Below, piece by piece: positions 46,452 through 54,884 of a DNA stretch of 64,000 bases (position 1 is the first letter of the stretch; every line of letters begins with the position of its first letter). Source of the DNA: Pseudomonadota bacterium. Lineage in GTDB: Bacteria; Pseudomonadota; Gammaproteobacteria; Xanthomonadales; Xanthomonadaceae. The stretch covers positions 1 through 64,000 of the forward strand of contig JAFEBV010000043.1 of assembly GCA_018242485.1 (NCBI GenBank). The letters are read 5' to 3'. The notes below the pieces were generated by a model, which was given only the letters and a program-made list of their open reading frames with translations, ran no database searches and was not told the DNA's origin. The position numbers were made by a program, and so were the translations under genes.

Positions 46452-48361
46452 GGCGTTTCCCCAGTGGCGGGCGTTGCGGTACCGCCCGGATAGATATAAC
46501 GCGGAAGGCACTCCACGTCGGCCGCGATGAAGGCGCGCAGGCTGGTGCTGGCCGGCATCTGCAGCACCTTCCCCAAGGTATTCTGCAGCGCCATCGAGCG
46601 ACTGGATTGATCCATGTCGCTCAAGTCCACATAGGCGGCGTTGGCGGTCACCACCTGCTCCAGCCGGTGATGGTGGGCGATCTTCGCCAGCACCTCATTG
46701 ATCAATTTCAGATCGTGCAGGATCTCCCAGCGCAGTTCCTCCACCGATGGCGCGTCGCAGATCATCAGGATCACTTCGCGGAAATCGGAGGCGAGGAAGG
46801 TTTTGCGTTCGATCAAACCTTCGTGCATCTTGGCGTAGCCGTGCGCGTACAAGGCTCGGCGGATCTGCCGCCGATACTCGTTGGTCTCCCAGAACCGTCG
46901 CGCCTGCGGGTTGTGGCCGAGCACCTCCAGATGTTCGCCCACGCTCACCCGCAGGATCAGCAGCACGACATGCAGGCGGCCATGTTCGCCCAGTTCCGGC
47001 ACGTGGTCGTCGTTGCCCAGCGCGCGCCCACGCATGCCGGCAAGGTACGTCCGGCACAGCCCGAAGAACGACAGCGAGATGCCCACCACGGTGAAGATGT
47101 CGAAGAAGTAGGTGCTGAAGGTCAGGGTCAGCATCGCCACCGCGGTGAGCACGAGGTTGGTCGCGGTGAAGATCGCATCGATGTCCTGCGAGGGTTCGCC
47201 GCGCCAGAACGACCAGCCGATGAAGGCGATCAGAATGGCCGACAGCAGATACTTGAACCCCGGATGCGGCAACCGGATCCAGGTGTCGTCGACGAGGTTT
47301 TCCACCGCCTCGCCCTGCAACACCACGCCGGCCATCTGCGGGTCGATCGGGGTGGGCTTGAAGTCGTTGATGCCCGAGGCGACGTAGCCGACCAGCACGA
47401 TCTTGCCTTTCAGATCCGGCAGCTTCTGCCCGGGCTTGAGGCAGGGCGTGTGCTCGTCGGGCAGCAGATCCACCGCCGATACGACCGGCAGCGGATGGTG
47501 CGGACGCCAGTTCAGGCGGATGGACTGCGGAAAACTGGTGAACTTGCGTTGCAGGTACTGCGCCGCGACCAGCACCGCCATCGACGGCACCCCCCAGTCG
47601 CCTTCGCGCTGCCACAGGGGGAAATCGCGCACCATCGCATCGCCGGAGCGCTCAATGTTGACGAAGCCCGCACGCTGGGCCAGCGCCGGCGCATAGGGCA
47701 ACTGGATCGTCGCCTGCGGCGCTTGCTTCGGTTTGGCTACCAGTGGCAACGCGGCCGGCCAGCGATTCACCGTGCTGGTGGCGGGCGTGTCTTCGGTGGC
47801 GTCACCAAAATTGGCGGCGAAGAACGTCGGCGCGCCCAGGCCAGCCACCTGCGACAGCATCTCGTCAGAGTCGGCCTGCGTGGATTTGTCGAGGAACAGC
47901 ACGTCGTAGCCCACCGTGGCCACTCCGGCATCGCCCAGCGCAGTGAGCAGGTCGGCGTGGCGGTCGCGCGGCCACGGCCAACCCGGCAATCCCTTCTTTT
48001 CGAAATGCGAGATCGAGCATTCGTCGATTTCCGCGACCACCACCTTGCCCGACATCGCCGGGTCGATCGGCCGTCGCGCGATCACCCAGTCGAACAGCGA
48101 ATCCTCCACCGCCGACAGCGAACGATGACCGCCCTGCAGGCTGTCGCCAGCCCAAGCCCCGATGCCGTAGTAGTCCCAGAACAGAAACCCCAGCGCGATG
48201 GCCGTCATCGCCAGAAAAAACGTGAAGCGCAGGCGCGAAGCCAGCGCACTCAGCGTGCGACCCAACGCGCGCTCGTACAACCCCCAGGTCTTGATGAAAC
48301 GCGCCGCCGCCCGCTCGAACACGTTCGGGCTGGGCGGCACGCCTTTGCCTTCCGTCGCCAT
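46427..48361 (-). CDS. CHASE2-domain membrane protein without a known output domain
   Basis: This 644-residue protein begins with a cytoplasmic stretch and a membrane segment (FTFFLAMTAIALGFLFW). A large periplasmic CHASE2 sensor follows (about 75-390, with VVVAEIDECSISHFEKKG, WPWPRDRHADLL and GKIVLVGYVASGINDFKPTP), then about three membrane segments. The final 200 residues are soluble and match no kinase, cyclase or GGDEF domain that I recognise. The stop lies inside the next gene, an M48 protease, and the PAP2-like gene ends 6 bp upstream. The sensed signal is unknown. Confidence 0.85.
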   Translation of the reverse strand: MATEGKGVPPSPNVFERAAARFIKTWGLYERALGRTLSALASRLRFTFFLAMTAIALGFLFWDYYGIGAWAGDSLQGGHRSLSAVEDSLFDWVIARRPIDPAMSGKVVVAEIDECSISHFEKKGLPGWPWPRDRHADLLTALGDAGVATVGYDVLFLDKSTQADSDEMLSQVAGLGAPTFFAANFGDATEDTPATSTVNRWPAALPLVAKPKQAPQATIQLPYAPALAQRAGFVNIERSGDAMVRDFPLWQREGDWGVPSMAVLVAAQYLQRKFTSFPQSIRLNWRPHHPLPVVSAVDLLPDEHTPCLKPGQKLPDLKGKIVLVGYVASGINDFKPTPIDPQMAGVVLQGEAVENLVDDTWIRLPHPGFKYLLSAILIAFIGWSFWRGEPSQDIDAIFTATNLVLTAVAMLTLTFSTYFFDIFTVVGISLSFFGLCRTYLAGMRGRALGNDDHVPELGEHGRLHVVLLILRVSVGEHLEVLGHNPQARRFWETNEYRRQIRRALYAHGYAKMHEGLIERKTFLASDFREVILMICDAPSVEELRWEILHDLKLINEVLAKIAHHHRLEQVVTANAAYVDLSDMDQSSRSMALQNTLGKVLQMPASTSLRAFIAADVECLPRYIYPGGTATPATGETPCASPSES

Positions 48362-48367
48362 GCGGCC

Positions 48368-49039
48368 TCAGTGCGCGCCCCCGTCGGTGCCGGCATCATC
48401 GCATTCCACCAGCCCATGCCGCACCTTGCACGGCGGTGCGCCGGTCCAGCGGCGCGCCTGACGCGCCGCGAGTGCCAGCCTGTCCTCGAAGTCGTAGTCG
48501 GTCAGCGGATGCCAGGCCACCAGCGCGCAGCCGGCGATGGTCGCCACCGCCAGCGGCGCGGCCCACGGGAACGATACGCTGGCGATGCGCTCATGGCGCA
48601 CCAGCCACAGCGAGACCATCCAGCCCGCCGCGCCGCCCGAAATCGCCTCCAGCGGCGAATGGATGCGGAACCACACGATGGCGGCCAGCACCGCGATGGC
48701 CATCGTCGCGCCCAGCCCCACCCCGAGCATCCGCGCCCATGTGGAGCGACCGGCGACGATCGCGTAACCCAGCGCCGGGTACACTGCGAACGCACGCAAC
48801 ACATGCCCGCTCATGCCGTGGAAGGCGCCCAGCCCGAAGCGCACCCCCCAGCCGTAGTAGGCGAGCTTGGAGCACACGCCCAACGCCATCGCCAGCCACA
48901 GCAGAAGGGCGTAACGCAGCGCTAGCCTGTGCTCGCGACGCAGCATCAAAAGCGCCATCACGCCGATCGCCGCAACCGCGGTGGTGTCGAGGGCGCCCAG
49001 CGACGACAGCCATTTGAGCAGGGGCTTCCACTGCGACAT
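48368..49039 (-). CDS. PAP2-like membrane phosphatase (degenerate motifs)
   Basis: This 223-residue protein has about six hydrophobic segments arranged like PAP2 lipid phosphatases. HGMSGHVLRA corresponds to the PSGH motif, and RIHSPLEAISGG to the SRxxxxxHxxxD motif with Glu replacing Asp. The KxxxxxxRP motif is not clear. It may be an active acid phosphatase or a diverged relative. It heads the minus-strand run with the CHASE2 and M48 genes, 6 bp apart, and is divergent from rlmJ. Confidence 0.7.
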   Translation of the reverse strand: MSQWKPLLKWLSSLGALDTTAVAAIGVMALLMLRREHRLALRYALLLWLAMALGVCSKLAYYGWGVRFGLGAFHGMSGHVLRAFAVYPALGYAIVAGRSTWARMLGVGLGATMAIAVLAAIVWFRIHSPLEAISGGAAGWMVSLWLVRHERIASVSFPWAAPLAVATIAGCALVAWHPLTDYDFEDRLALAARQARRWTGAPPCKVRHGLVECDDAGTDGGAH

Positions 49040-49152
49040 GAACGAAGAGGGTCGAGTCGTGAGCCATCAGCCTAGCAGGTCGCCGCCAACACCCGCGAAG
49101 TGCAGCCATCGTGCGAGGCCCACACCGGACGCACGCATGCCAGACTGTGGCG

Positions 49153-50001
49153 ATGAACTACCGCCACGCCTTCCACGCCGGCAACCATGCCGACGTGTTC
49201 AAGCACGTCGTCCTGCTGGCGATGCTCGCCGCGCTCGGGCGCAAGGATGCGCCGATGTTCGTGCTCGACACCCATGCCGGGCGCGGTCGTTACACGCTGC
49301 ATGGCAGCCCGGCACAACGCACCGGCGAAGCCGAAGCCGGCATCGCCCGCGTGATCGGCATGCAGACGTCGTCCAGCGCGATCCAGCGCTACCAGCAGGC
49401 GATCCGCGCCTGCAATCCCGATGGTGGGCTGCGCATCTATCCCGGTTCACCGTTGCTGGCCGCGAACGCGATGCGCGCGCACGACCGGCTGGTCTGCCGC
49501 GAGGCGCAAGCCGAGGAAGCGCACGCGCTCACCGCCCTGTTCGCACACGACAGGCGCGTGCAGGTGCAGGCCGGCGACGGCTGGGCCGCGATCCGCGCCC
49601 TGTTGCCGCCGACACCGCGCCGCGGGCTGGTGCTGATCGATCCGCCTTACGAAGCCCAACTCGCTGAATTCGATACCGCCCTGACCGCCCTCGCCGAGGG
49701 GCTGCGCCGCTGGCCGCAGGGCGTGTACGCGCTGTGGTTCCCGATCAAGCGCCGCCGCGACCTGCAGCGCTTTCTGCGGCAAGCCGCGCTACTGCCGGCG
49801 CAGGAGATCCTGCTGGCCGAACTGCTGGTGCGCCCCGACGATTCGCCGCTGCGATTGAACGGCAGCGGCATGCTGCTGCTCAATCCCCCGTGGCAACTCG
49901 ACGCGGAACTGGCTCCCGCCCTGCCGGATCTGCTGCAGGCGATGGGCGAGGATGGCGCATCCCAGCGTCTGGACTGGCTGCGGCGCGAGGCCGCATCTTG
50001 A
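49153..50001 (+). CDS. rlmJ: 23S rRNA (adenine(2030)-N6)-methyltransferase
   Basis: RlmJ methylates A2030 of 23S rRNA. The 282-residue protein starts MNYRHAFHAGNHADVFKHVV, a diagnostic N terminus. It has the SAM-binding segment VLDTHAGRGRYTL and the catalytic motif LIDPPYE. The ATG at 49153 matches the family start. It is convergent with a small lipoprotein gene. Confidence 0.96.
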   Translation: MNYRHAFHAGNHADVFKHVVLLAMLAALGRKDAPMFVLDTHAGRGRYTLHGSPAQRTGEAEAGIARVIGMQTSSSAIQRYQQAIRACNPDGGLRIYPGSPLLAANAMRAHDRLVCREAQAEEAHALTALFAHDRRVQVQAGDGWAAIRALLPPTPRRGLVLIDPPYEAQLAEFDTALTALAEGLRRWPQGVYALWFPIKRRRDLQRFLRQAALLPAQEILLAELLVRPDDSPLRLNGSGMLLLNPPWQLDAELAPALPDLLQAMGEDGASQRLDWLRREAAS

Positions 50002-50011
50002 CGGCGTGCGG

Positions 50012-50422
50012 TCAGGGGCAGGGGCGCGGGCCGGCCTGGATCGCGCCCAGCACCTCGTCGCCGCCGCGGTCGAGCAGGATGAACCACATCCCCGGCCTGA
50101 CCCAGTTGCCGGTCTCCTGATGCGCCTTGGTGTCATTGCTGCGCGCAAACAACGGCCCGGTCGGCGAGCCGATGTGCACGTCGGTCTTGGGCAGATCCGA
50201 CTGCACCGACCACGTGAGCACGGCGCGGTACGTCGTATCCGGGTGACAATTGGGTGCGGCAGGCGGATCGAGTGCCATCGTCACCCCGGCGGCGGTAAAC
50301 GGATGGCTGGGCATGGGTGGCGGGCCGTGGTGGCAGGCCGTCAGAGCGCCCGCCATCATCGCCATCCCGAACGGCAGGACACATCCGCGATCAAAGCGTA
50401 ACTGTTTGATCCAACTTACCAT
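50012..50422 (-). CDS. Small hypothetical lipoprotein
   Basis: This 136-residue protein has a lipoprotein signal with lipobox LTAC (around residue 30) followed by HHGPPPMPSHP. The remaining beta-rich segment contains CHPDTTYRAVLTWSV. A GGAGG ribosome-binding site 5 bp before the ATG supports the start. No domain is recognised. It is divergent from the barrel protein gene and convergent with rlmJ. Confidence 0.7.
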   Translation of the reverse strand: MVSWIKQLRFDRGCVLPFGMAMMAGALTACHHGPPPMPSHPFTAAGVTMALDPPAAPNCHPDTTYRAVLTWSVQSDLPKTDVHIGSPTGPLFARSNDTKAHQETGNWVRPGMWFILLDRGGDEVLGAIQAGPRPCP

Positions 50423-50637
50423 TTATCCTCCACGGCGGATCGGTCGAAGCGGTGCGAAGCGCGCGCCATGATGCACCACGGCATGTTAAGCAGCCATCGC
50501 CCAGGCCTGTGCTGGCACAACGAACTACTTGTTAAATGATCGTAAAACTGCTACCGTAGCCTCACGGTCGGGGAACCATGCCCGACCCCATCGCTCCAAT
50601 GGGGAACACGGCGGCTGCGCCGCCCGAGAATCCGATC

Positions 50638-51579
50638 ATGTCGATGCGTCTTGCCACCGCCGTCACCCTCGCCTTGCTGGCGATGTCGGCGCATGCGCAA
50701 ACGGGTTCGGGAGCGGACGCCTCGCCACTGCTGACCGGCAAGAACACCGAAGTGCTGCCGGTGTGGAACAACCACAGCGGCAAGGTCGAAGCCCTGCTGC
50801 TGTTGCAGCCGGCGCATGCGTCGGGCGACTCGATGGTGTTCGGTGCCGGCGCGCGGGTCAACACCGGCCACGGCAGCTTGCAGACCGATGTGGCGTTCGA
50901 GGGTGCCGGCAACCTGGCTCTGCTGTGCAACAGCAATTCCGGGCTGGTCACGCTGGGTTCGCTGGCCGGGCGCTGCCTCGTCACCTCGCTCGACACCCCC
51001 GGCTCCACGGGCAGCCCCTTCTCCACCCACGGCGCCGGCCAGTCGGTGCGTGCGGAAACCCGTTTCACCCGCCCGGAAGGGTTGTTCGAGGTCAGCATCG
51101 GGCAGACGGATTTCGACACCAGCGCCAACGACTGGCTGTCGCCCAATTCCGGGTTGCTGCCGGGCTTGGGCATCCTCGCCGGGCACGTCAGCTCGCAGGA
51201 CGTGAGCGCACGCGGCCGGGTGAACATCGGCAGCGACGGCTGGGTGTCGATCGGCGGCACCTTGGCACGCGCGCAACTGATCCCCACCGCCGGGCAAAGC
51301 GCGGCGGAGCTGCAACGCTGGAACACCACCAGCGTCGGTGTGGCGGTCGGGCGCGGGCGCATCAGCGGCGAGGTGATCGGCCGCGTGGTCGATGTGCCGG
51401 GCCTGAGCAGCGGCCTGAGTTCGCTCGGCGTGGGCCTGTCGTGGACGACGCCGTGGAAGGGCAAACTCAGCTTCGGGGCGGAGAAAGCCACCGGCAGCAC
51501 ACCCCTGACCCCGGCAGCCAAGTCGGGGCAGTTGGATGAGGGCACCGTGCCCTACGTCCGCTATCATCAGGATCTTTAG
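50638..51579 (+). CDS. Predicted outer-membrane beta-barrel protein
   Basis: This 313-residue protein has a signal peptide (MSMRLATAVTLALLAMSAHA). The mature part contains many alternating hydrophobic and polar strands separated by Gly/Ser turns, for example ALLLLQPAHASGDSMVFGAG and WVSIGGTLARAQL. This pattern suggests an outer-membrane barrel. The ATG at 50638 is chosen because the signal peptide begins there; 50578 is in frame upstream. No specific porin family is identified. Confidence 0.7.
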   Translation: MSMRLATAVTLALLAMSAHAQTGSGADASPLLTGKNTEVLPVWNNHSGKVEALLLLQPAHASGDSMVFGAGARVNTGHGSLQTDVAFEGAGNLALLCNSNSGLVTLGSLAGRCLVTSLDTPGSTGSPFSTHGAGQSVRAETRFTRPEGLFEVSIGQTDFDTSANDWLSPNSGLLPGLGILAGHVSSQDVSARGRVNIGSDGWVSIGGTLARAQLIPTAGQSAAELQRWNTTSVGVAVGRGRISGEVIGRVVDVPGLSSGLSSLGVGLSWTTPWKGKLSFGAEKATGSTPLTPAAKSGQLDEGTVPYVRYHQDL

Positions 51580-51961
51580 AAAGCGCTTCAATCAGCGTTT
51601 CCTTGGCACCTCGGGTCACGCCCGATTCCGCGCATATCGCCCTCCAAGCTGTCGGCGCATCGCGCGACTCTGATTCAACAACGTCACCGCCATCGGTTTG
51701 GCACATGCCACGCAGCAGCGTGCGCACCATTGCAGTTCGTGCATCGCATCGCATTGCATCTCGTACATAGGTGGGCGGCATCCACGCGCCGCTGTGCCCA
51801 TGCCCGGTTAGCATTGGCCTCGCGTCGGACACTCCCACCGAATGCATCCGCGACTCCGACCCACGGCTATCCGGCGGGCCCGTGGAACGCCGCCTCGGCA
51901 ATCGCCAAAAAAAGACCCCGGCGCAAGGCCGGGGTCGAGGTGTCGCATGCAATGGAGCGGC
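51580..51961. other. Intergenic region before S53 protease 2 (convergent)
   Basis: This 382-bp stretch holds the terminator of the S53 gene (51907-51936) near its right end. The rest has no supported gene. It is slightly less GC-rich than flanking genes and contains short CGCATCGCATTGCATC-like repeats around 51740. Confidence 0.5.
51907..51936 (-). terminator. Rho-independent terminator after S53 protease 2
   Basis: On the minus strand GACCCCGGC and GCCGGGGTC form a 9-bp stem with loop CTTGC, followed by seven T. It starts 26 bp beyond the protease stop. The stem is almost identical to the terminator at 15058-15087. Confidence 0.94.
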
Positions 51962-54331
51962 TTACTTCGCCGTCATCGTCACGTTGTCGAGGATAAACGA
52001 GGTCTGCAGCGAAGCGTCTTCCGAGCCGGTGAACTTCAGCGTCAGCTTCTTGCCGCGGTACGCACTCACGTTCACGCTATTGCTGTGCACGGTGTAGCCG
52101 GTATTGGCGTTGAGGTTGGAATAGGTCGCCAACGTCGCGATCTTGGTCGAACCGTTGTACAGGGCGACCGTCAGCTTGTCGTACGCGCTCGTCGTGGTGG
52201 TCTCGGCGGTGTCGATGTGCAGGTAGTACTGCACGGTCGCCGTGGTCGCCGTGGACGGGATCGTCGCAGCCTGCGACAGGGTATCGGTGTGGGTGGAACC
52301 ATAACCGTCCAGCCATGCAAAGCCCGTACCCGCATACGCCGTTTCGCCCGAGCAGGTCGAGTTGGTGCAGAAGATGCCCGACGAACCGGTCCACGATGCG
52401 CCACCGCTGGTTTCGAAGCCGGTGTTGGCCAACAGCTGGGAGCCGGTACCGCCGCCGCCGCCGCTGGAAGCCACCGTCACCGACGAGGTCTTGCTGGCGG
52501 TCTTGCTGCCGCTGTCGGTCACCGTCTCGGTCACGCTGTAGGTGCCGGCCGCCGCATAGGTGTGGCTCGGGTTGGTCGCGGTCGAGGTGCTGCTGTCGCC
52601 GAAGTTCCAGGAATGGCCGGTGATGGAACCGCCCACATCGCTCGAGCTGTCGGTGAAGGTCGCGGTCAGGCCGCTGGTGGTGTAGCTGAAGTTGGCCGTC
52701 GGCGTGGTGCCACCGCCGCCACCGCCACCGCCGAGACTGGACACCATGTTGCTCAGCTTGATGCTGCCCCAACCGGTAGCAAGATCGAACCCGGCCGCCG
52801 CGCTCTCGCCGCCATTGTTGCCCGAAGTGATGTCATGGAAGGCCGAGGACGGCAGGCCGTAGATCAGCGGAGCGGCAAAGCCGACGCTGGTGCCCTTGGT
52901 GGCGATCACGCGCGCCCACTCGCCGGCGAACAACGGCGCTGCAAGGCTGGTGCCGCCGACCTGGGTGGAGGAGCTGGGCGACGCACCGTTGAGGTACAGC
53001 TGCGAACCCGAGTTCGGATCGGCATCGAAGGCCACGTCGGCCACGCAACGGAACGAACCGCTGCACACCGAGGATTGCCAGCTCGGCTTGGGCTCGTACT
53101 TCGACGGCGAGCCGCCGGACTTGCTCCACACCGTCTCACTGTTCCAGGTGGCGCTGGAGCCGGTCGAGGCGTCCAGGGTGGTGCCGGCGACGGCCACGAC
53201 GTACTGCGAGTTGGCCGGCCAGCTCGGGGTGGTACCGCCGTTGCCGCACTCGTCCGCGCCGGAGTCGCCGGTGGAGATCGAGAACGTCTGGCCCTGCGCC
53301 ACGCCTTGCGAGAAGGCCTGGTCGGAGGCGGTCGCGGTGGCGCCCTGCGCGGAAGTTTCGCAGCCGCCGATCGACACGTTGATGATCTTGGCCACGTTGG
53401 CCGACACGATCGTGTTGAAGTTGGCGTTCATGTCCGCGTCGGACAGCGACGGGGTCTGATACCAGATGATCTTGCCGACCGCGCCGCCGGCCATGCCGAC
53501 GATGTCCTGGCTGTCCAGATCCCACTCGTCCACGCCGCTGGTCGAGGTGCCGGTGCCGTTGGTGTTGACCAGCTGGGTGGTGACCGTCGCGAAACCATGC
53601 GCCGCGGTGAACTTGTTCAGGTCGCTGATGGTGGTGGTCATGCTGCCCTGGGTGAAGATACCCACGGTCACGCCAGCGGCCGTCGCCGTGCTGCCAGCAC
53701 CGTAAATCGACGGGAAGTCGGTGGGCAGGTGGCCGGTGACGGCCATCGTGTGGGCGCCAGACTGCGGGTGGTAGTGCTTGACGAAGGTATGGCCGACGTT
53801 CACGTTCTGCAGACCGACCACGCCGAGCACGTTGCCCTGCAACGACGCCGGGATCTTCGCCTCGGTGGTGTTGCCGAAGGCGATGCGGCCGTCATGGGTG
53901 CGGAACTGCATCATCGTGGTGTTGAACGCACGATTCACCTGACCGGCATTGCCGGTGGCGGAAACCAGCAGGTGGTTCGGGGCGACCACGATGTTGCTGA
54001 AGCCCTGACCCTTCAACCAGGTCACCACCTTGTCGACCTGCGCCTGCGTAGGCGCATGCTGGGCCATGAACTGCGCGGTGCTCATCACCTGGCCCGGATG
54101 CTGCTTCATGCCAACGATGAAGCTGTCGAGGCCGGCGCGGTCGCGCATCTGCAGCGACATGTTGAAGTGGATCTGCTGGCTCTGCGCCAGCGTGCCCATG
54201 ATCGCGTCGCCCGAACGGGTGAAGGTCGGATGGGCAACGGTCATCAGCGAGCTGGCCGCGGAGGCGGTGCCGATTGCGCAGCAGGCGGTCACGACGGCCA
54301 GCGCGAGGGTCGATTTGCGGATCTTGATCAT
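51962..54331 (-). CDS. Secreted S53 protease with PKD and C-terminal beta-sandwich domain
   Basis: This is a second exported serine-carboxyl peptidase, 789 residues. The order is signal peptide (MIKIRKSTLALAVVTACCAI), prodomain, catalytic domain, PKD domain (about 542-625), a glycine/serine linker, and an extra domain (about 630-789, from LLANTGFETSG) that resembles a carbohydrate-binding-like jelly roll. Catalytic residues are Glu269 and Asp273 in DEWDLDSQD, the Asp in STGDSGADECG and Ser462 in GGTSLAAPLF. The ATG at 54331 is placed at the signal peptide. It is a close paralogue of the gene at 13136, with the additional C-terminal domain. Confidence 0.95.
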   Translation of the reverse strand: MIKIRKSTLALAVVTACCAIGTASAASSLMTVAHPTFTRSGDAIMGTLAQSQQIHFNMSLQMRDRAGLDSFIVGMKQHPGQVMSTAQFMAQHAPTQAQVDKVVTWLKGQGFSNIVVAPNHLLVSATGNAGQVNRAFNTTMMQFRTHDGRIAFGNTTEAKIPASLQGNVLGVVGLQNVNVGHTFVKHYHPQSGAHTMAVTGHLPTDFPSIYGAGSTATAAGVTVGIFTQGSMTTTISDLNKFTAAHGFATVTTQLVNTNGTGTSTSGVDEWDLDSQDIVGMAGGAVGKIIWYQTPSLSDADMNANFNTIVSANVAKIINVSIGGCETSAQGATATASDQAFSQGVAQGQTFSISTGDSGADECGNGGTTPSWPANSQYVVAVAGTTLDASTGSSATWNSETVWSKSGGSPSKYEPKPSWQSSVCSGSFRCVADVAFDADPNSGSQLYLNGASPSSSTQVGGTSLAAPLFAGEWARVIATKGTSVGFAAPLIYGLPSSAFHDITSGNNGGESAAAGFDLATGWGSIKLSNMVSSLGGGGGGGGTTPTANFSYTTSGLTATFTDSSSDVGGSITGHSWNFGDSSTSTATNPSHTYAAAGTYSVTETVTDSGSKTASKTSSVTVASSGGGGGTGSQLLANTGFETSGGASWTGSSGIFCTNSTCSGETAYAGTGFAWLDGYGSTHTDTLSQAATIPSTATTATVQYYLHIDTAETTTTSAYDKLTVALYNGSTKIATLATYSNLNANTGYTVHSNSVNVSAYRGKKLTLKFTGSEDASLQTSFILDNVTMTAK

Positions 54332-54884
54332 GAGTGGAAAGGCCCCGATTGGTTGATTTTTTAGGTAGTGGTGGCGCCAACATCGACCGATGCCGGCGCG
54401 GGTGTCGCTTGGACTTCCTTGCTGTCCGTCAGCCTGTCGCTGCAACCTGTCCGCGATGTCCTGCCCGCGATCAGCAAAGCCTGCGAACGCCGCGACACTA
54501 GACCTGCTTTTGCGCACTTGACATTAAAGTTTCTTCATAACGTGGTGCGTCGCAACATCAAAAAAAACATGCCCACTTCAGACGCTATTTTTATCTATTG
54601 AATCGATATGAATTAATTCCACCCCATGTCGATACTTATTGTTTTAGTTGCCTCATCGTTCCAAGTACGCACCAAGACAAGATTCGCTGGCACGCAAAGA
54701 TATTCTGAACAATTGATTTTTACGCTGCGTCGCGTCATCACAGGCAATCCTTGGTCGCGCGGAATGAATGATCGCAACCCCAACCAAGCCTGAATTGCGC
54801 AACCAGCGCACAGTTCGAGCGTCGATCCGGTCATGCTTCGTTCAGCGGGCGGCATGGCTCGCCTGCGGAAAATGACCGCGCGAC
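54332..54884. other. AT-rich leader upstream of S53 protease 2
   Basis: This 553-bp gap lies between the protease and sulfotransferase genes. Positions about 54520-54720 are AT-rich, with A and T runs, like the leader of the first S53 gene, and probably contain the promoter. A weak minus-strand frame (54613-54888) opens with TTG at the sulfotransferase stop and encodes 91 residues without a recognisable domain; it is not annotated as a gene. Confidence 0.5.
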
